Below are positions 59,504-64,000 of a stretch of 64,000 nucleotides of DNA, one piece after another (within the stretch, counting starts at the first letter, position 1; each line of letters begins with the position of its first letter). The stretch is from positions 21,533 to 85,532 of the forward strand of contig JAXGGA010004686.1 of the NCBI GenBank assembly GCA_038373865.1, read 5' to 3'. A model generated the notes under the pieces. That model saw only the letters and a program-made list of their open reading frames with translations. It was not told the DNA's origin and searched no databases. The translations under genes were made by a program, and so were the position numbers. The DNA comes from Uloborus plumipes. Taxonomy: Eukaryota > Arthropoda > Arachnida > Araneae > Uloboridae.

Positions 59504-61945
59504 TACTAATCGAAGACATATTTTCGGTAGAATTTCTTTCTCGCGGTTTTTAGTAGCGACTCTTTTCTGGTTTTCCTCTGAAAATGTGATTTCCCTGCAG
59601 CAACGATTTCGTTGCTGGGAAGTTAAACTTTTTTGTCAAAACTCTCATTAGCAGTTTTCTGCAGCTTCCTCCGTTCACATGAAAACCCGACTAAAGCAAA
59701 AGAAAAAAGGAAATAATAATAGGGACTGAACTGTACATTTTTTTCTGTCAAACAGAAGAGTACAATTACAAAGAATAAAAAATTCAAAACTTATTTTTTT
59801 TTAATCATATAATTGCTCTTTCCTGCACGTTCAGGTGAAATTTTACACTATTTTGTTAGTAAATAATTTTTCTTTTGTCCAAGTCTGATTCTTTAACATG
59901 TGTCACTTGACACAACTTTTACTTATCAAGGTAGACTGTGCAACGCCAGTCAACGCAGTTACTTCTAAATAAATGAATATTTATTTATTTTTTTAACAGC
60001 GTTTGCATTAATTTAAAAGTTTTGCATTTTAAGTTCAATCGTTGAAAGAAATCAGTACTTCGTACTAGGCAACGAGATCGCTGAAACTCGCACACTTCTT
60101 TCTCTCCAATTTTGCTGGTCTAATTTCCTATTCAGACATTCATCACCAACATTCACCTCATCAAAAGAGTCACTGATTGCATTCATCCCACTTCTTTTCA
60201 TGTTTAACATTTCATTTTCTGCATAAATACATGAGATACAATGTCGAAACTGACGACTCTGGCTGTCACAACTCCGCGGCCCTCCATTGAAAGCGAAACC
60301 TCCCGCCTCGGGGCAACCGAATCGAGACGGCTTTTCCCCGTTTTATCTTGTAAAACTCCTTTTTAAAAAAATGTAGGTCGAGCCAGCTCTCTGCTGCTAT
60401 CCCAGATACAAAACGTCTCGGCTCCGTTGAGCCACTTTTTTCCAAAAGCATTTCACTCTTTCACTTCCGCCCCGCATGGCATCTCACGTGTCCGTTATGG
60501 TTACGACTTACGACATTCGGGGCCCACCATCTCTACTGGGGTTATTGAAAAATCACTTTGACATCGATGTTGGCAACAGGGGAATGTCGAGGTGGTATTT
60601 TGGAATCAGTCAATGATGTGTGGACAGGTGCCTTGAAATTGTCTGAGTGCGTGATGGTTGTTGATATTTTTTAAATAGATTGTGCTCAAATATTTTATTA
60701 TGTGCCTGTTTTTTAAAAGTCGTCCTCCTGAGAACATGTTGGAGTGAAAGTAGAAGTAAGTGTCCCAAGCTAATTCTGTTGGAATTTCTGCTTAAAAAAT
60801 ACAACATTGGAAGAAATTCGACATTTTTCCCGCGGCAGTTTTAAATGTTAAGAGCGGAGGAAAAATTATTAAAATCTTTCCTGTTCAGAAGACTCTGCTG
60901 CTAGTATTAATTCCAGTCAATTAGACAGAAAAGAATTTAATTAAAAGAGTTCTCAAAGACTTTCTTCATAACCTTTTACTGATATTTCACTAAACATGGA
61001 GTATTCAAGAGTGTTGAGAACTATATTTTGTCCATTGAATTACTCGAAGAAGGCTATTTGTGAAAATTAACTCTGTAAGATTTCTGCATGTGCTGAGTAA
61101 TTTTTCTGAAAGACTATTTTATAGATCTAAATGAACTGTGATGAAATCTTTCTTGATGCATTTGATGGTTGACAGAATCTCTTGACTGACAATAATAAAA
61201 TTTGCTGTCGTCCAAAGAATTTACCATAAAAACAATAGTTTTACTGTTTAAGTTAGTAGTCAAGGAGAATTGTGAAAAAATATTTTTGTGTCGTGAAATC
61301 GAAGCCTGAAAAACTTTAATGTTCAATTTTTAGTTATGGGATGTATTCATTTGTGGTGCTTAGATTCGAGATTACCTTTCACAAATTGGAAATTCTTATG
61401 GATTAAATGACACGGAAGGTTTGGGAGAAATATATTGGATCTAAGTTGTGACTTGTCATTTTCGTGCAAATATTTCATTGGAAAATAATTTCAAGTCCTT
61501 CGAGTGAAGACAAACTTGCCTTACATGCATAACATCAAATTACTTCACTATTAGTGATTCTTATTAGGTTAAAACATTTGCCTTCTGAAATGGAATCTAT
61601 GTTTTTATGACATTCGTTGCATTCAAAATAGTTGCATCTATTATTTCGAGTTTTTACGTCGAAAACCCTTCTGATGTGAAAAACTTAAAAGTTACTTTTG
61701 TGGATATCTTCCTCAGTTTGAAATCAAATTGGATCGAAACTGATCACAGAAATCATACAAGATGTGTAATACATGCATGGCAGCTGAACTTACCAGTCAA
61801 GACAATTCAATGTCGAAGAGTTGCAAAAACGCAGAATTTTCTTCATTCAGCTTTATTAAATCGGTTTCAAATTTTCGCATGCATTATGTTTCAGGTAAGT
61901 GAATTTTTCATTAAATATATTGTAAAAAACAAATAAATACAAATA
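59504..61945. other. Non-coding stretch with complex block
   Basis: No gene is called. A GC-richer block lies at about 60060-60560. A 109-codon open frame at 61607-61936 includes an AG/GTAAGT donor-like site at 61892-61899, but no domain, acceptor or linked exon was identified. Confidence 0.45.
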
Positions 61946-62327
61946 CACTGCAAAAAATGAACTGTTGTTTTTACAGTAAAATACTGGCAGCCGAGGTTCC
62001 GATTTAAAACTGTAAAATGCACAATAATAAACTGTAAAACTAGCAATTTTACAGTTTCTTACTGTGAAGTTAGAAATTTTGCAATTTAATGCCATAAAAT
62101 TTCGCTGTATTATACTGTAAAAACAACTGTATAATACTGGCAGCAGAGGTTCCAGCTTAAAACTATAAATTGCGCGGTAATAAACTGTTAAATTAGCAAT
62201 TTTACAGTTTACTACTAAAAAATTAGCAATTTTACAGTTTACTACTGAAAAATTAGCAATTTTTACAGTTTATTACCATGCAATTTGCTGTATTATACTT
62301 TCAAAACAACATTCATTTTTTACAGTG
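61946..62327 (+). mobile_element. CACTG-ended MITE, copy C, 382 bp
   Basis: It starts CACTGCAAAAAATGAACTGT (61946) and ends CATTTTTTACAGTG (62327); reversed, the right end reads CACTGTAAAAAATGAATGTT, so the inverted repeats span about 20-28 bases. The interior has three nearly identical TTAGCAATTTTACAGTTTA words (about 62192-62270) and two GGCAGC(C/A)GAGGTTCC words. No convincing target duplication was found. Confidence 0.8.
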
Positions 62328-64000
62328 TTATAAAGGCTGGCATTTTTTGATAACTTTTGATAAAAATAATTTTTTGTTTTGTAATTAAATGAAAAATTTG
62401 ATCGCTTTTTGTACATTTATTTAATTTTTTAAAAGTTACAACTGGAGTTGGTAAGCAATCTAATGTCGCCTTTGAAAAAAGTGTCGACATTTCTTCAAGT
62501 TTTGGAAAAGAGGGTTTCTTGTTTTTTTAAATTTTTTTATTCATTTTTAACAAGTAAAAATATGTACTTGTTGGAATTGTTATTTGTTTAAATAATAAAG
62601 TAAAGACAAGAAAAAAAAAACCAAGAAATGTTACAAAAGTCAAATTTAAATTTCGTGAAACTGATATGAGGTCTGAAAGGACCAATATAGTTGTACAGGA
62701 TCGTAAGAAAAAAATTACAGTAATACTATAGGAAAACATTAACAAGTCATACTTTTGAGTTTTTGTTACTTTTTAATACCTAACGGGGGTGCATGAAATA
62801 TTAGGCTGGAATTTCAGCAATTTCTACAAACTTTCTGTAAACAAACCGGGCAATTTAAATTCCTGTGTTTTACATTTTTGAGCTAACTGCTTTAAATTTT
62901 ATTTTAAGTAAAGTTCTTCATCTCATTTTGTCTTCATCGTTTAAAAAGAAATATTTATAGAATATATATTTTAGAGCAGAAAGGGTTAAAAGTTTTATCG
63001 GGTGTAAAAAGTTTAAAGTTCGTATTCATAAAACAAGCCTGTATTTCAAAAGCAAAAATTTATATTTTCATTGGCATTGAAAATAAAATAATAAAAAGGA
63101 AACAAAGGGGAAAAAGGTAGGAAACTAAATATTTGTTTTTAAGTTTTTATGGATTTAACTAAGCTAATACAAGGGCGGATCCAGAAATTTTCCAAGGGGA
63201 AAATTGCGTTTGAATTTTATGCCCCCACAATGAAGCAACAAAACATGAACGCACATACAAGGGCCTAAAACTGCGTTTTTCGAACTTTAAATCTGAAAAA
63301 TTTCAGACATCCACCCTTGAAAAATTTCTCGCTATACCACTGGAGATTGCTTTGATATCAACACTGCGTAGAATTACGTAAAACGGAAAATATTAAAACA
63401 TAGCATTCACATGCTTTGTGCACAAGAAAGAAAGATGTAGAACTGAGAAAAACAGATAATAGAAATACATATATGAGCAGTTTTCCACTACTGTCTGATT
63501 TTCTTAGGTAAAACCTTCCGCGTACTTACGCATGCGTCAGGTCTTTTCTGATCTTACCAAAATAGGGGTGATAGGTAAGATAACAATAAGGGGAAGAATA
63601 ATAAATATTTTGAACCGTGTCAAAGTCCGTAGAACGATGTTAATTTCAAATACATAGTTTAGTTGAATGTGTGAAAAGGGCAGCAAAAATGCAGGTTTTA
63701 AATTGAAAACTTCGGAAAGCTCCCACTCACAATAGTCCGTGGGACAGTAAGCCATATCGTTTAGTTTGGAAGAAATAATTTTGGCACACGAGAAAACAAC
63801 GGAAGTGTACGAAAAAAATGTTTAGTGTGAAGAATATTAAAAGTTCTGGAATAAAACGCTGCTCTCAAGTACAAAAAAGTGCCATTAAATAACGAACTAT
63901 TTTACAAACGCGTAGGTAATTACACCGAATTTTCTTCCGATGAGCCAATAGGAGGCGCCGAAAACGTAAACAAACTTTCGATCGTAATACGCAGTGTTTT
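62328..64000. other. AT-rich non-coding stretch
   Basis: No gene was recognised. At 63172 the word CAAGGGCGGATCCAG resembles a hAT-type end, but no partner end was confirmed. The last 100 bases are of somewhat higher complexity and may begin another feature beyond the window. Confidence 0.45.

Noticed and set aside
63172..63345. hAT-like MITE starting CAAGGGCGGATCCAG
   Set aside because: The candidate right end (ACCACTGG) does not match the left end and no 8-bp duplication was found.
1..64000. CRISPR arrays, operons, rRNA or viral genes
   Set aside because: No regularly spaced identical repeats, bacterial gene organisation, rRNA-like sequence or viral protein was seen. The spliced gene and transposon types show an animal genome.

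Overview
This is a eukaryotic, strongly AT-rich, gene-poor window with long homopolymer runs, microsatellites, spliced exons and animal-type DNA transposons. It is most likely from an arthropod. A chelicerate such as a spider is my best guess, based on recollection of the transposase and helicase types rather than on a search. There are no prokaryotic features (no operons, no CRISPR, no rRNA).

Host gene: only one host gene is supported. Three exons on the + strand (38536-38700, 40551-40731, 43504-43774) have good splice sites, and their intron phases (1 then 2) join into one open frame of 205 codons ending at TGA 43772-43774. The visible 204 residues look like the end of a membrane span followed by a basic, proline-rich cytoplasmic tail with three PPxY motifs (PPSY, PPVY, PPSY), so the protein is probably a single-pass membrane protein that can bind WW-domain proteins. 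The 5' exons were not found and probably lie upstream, beyond at least one very long intron. A long AT-rich 3' UTR may run to a good polyadenylation site near 47240.

Mobile elements: two Helitrons with proper TC...hairpin-CTAG ends in A/T targets (834-2441, which keeps the C-terminal end of the helicase, and 14807-15596); one apparently complete Tc1/mariner element (55858-57075) with perfect 27-bp terminal inverted repeats, a TA duplication and an uninterrupted 348-codon transposase; two hAT-like MITEs with 8-bp duplications (25671-26071, 58604-58870); three TA-flanked pogo/Tigger-like MITEs (17433-17607, 47957-48438, 55492-55672); a family with CACTG...CAGTG ends (about 53600-53893, 59134-59503, 61946-62327, and a relative at 27571-27960 that carries a tRNA-like promoter and a 23-bp hairpin); and several smaller inverted-repeat elements (30841-31490, 40975-41270, 57078-57344).

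Local repeats: a tandem array of about 124 bp units at 9355-9950, a 34-36 bp degenerate array at 34850-35420, a 181-bp tandem duplication at 36401-36760, a 321-bp ancient duplication at 20240-20810, a 130-140 bp array at 49276-49625, and a dispersed family at 38079-38345 and 51175-51385 in opposite orientations. The rest is AT-rich intergenic or intronic DNA with scattered GC-richer, higher-complexity blocks that could be regulatory. I see no clearly new biological system. The most useful leads are the PPxY membrane protein, the intact mariner and the hairpin-bearing element.
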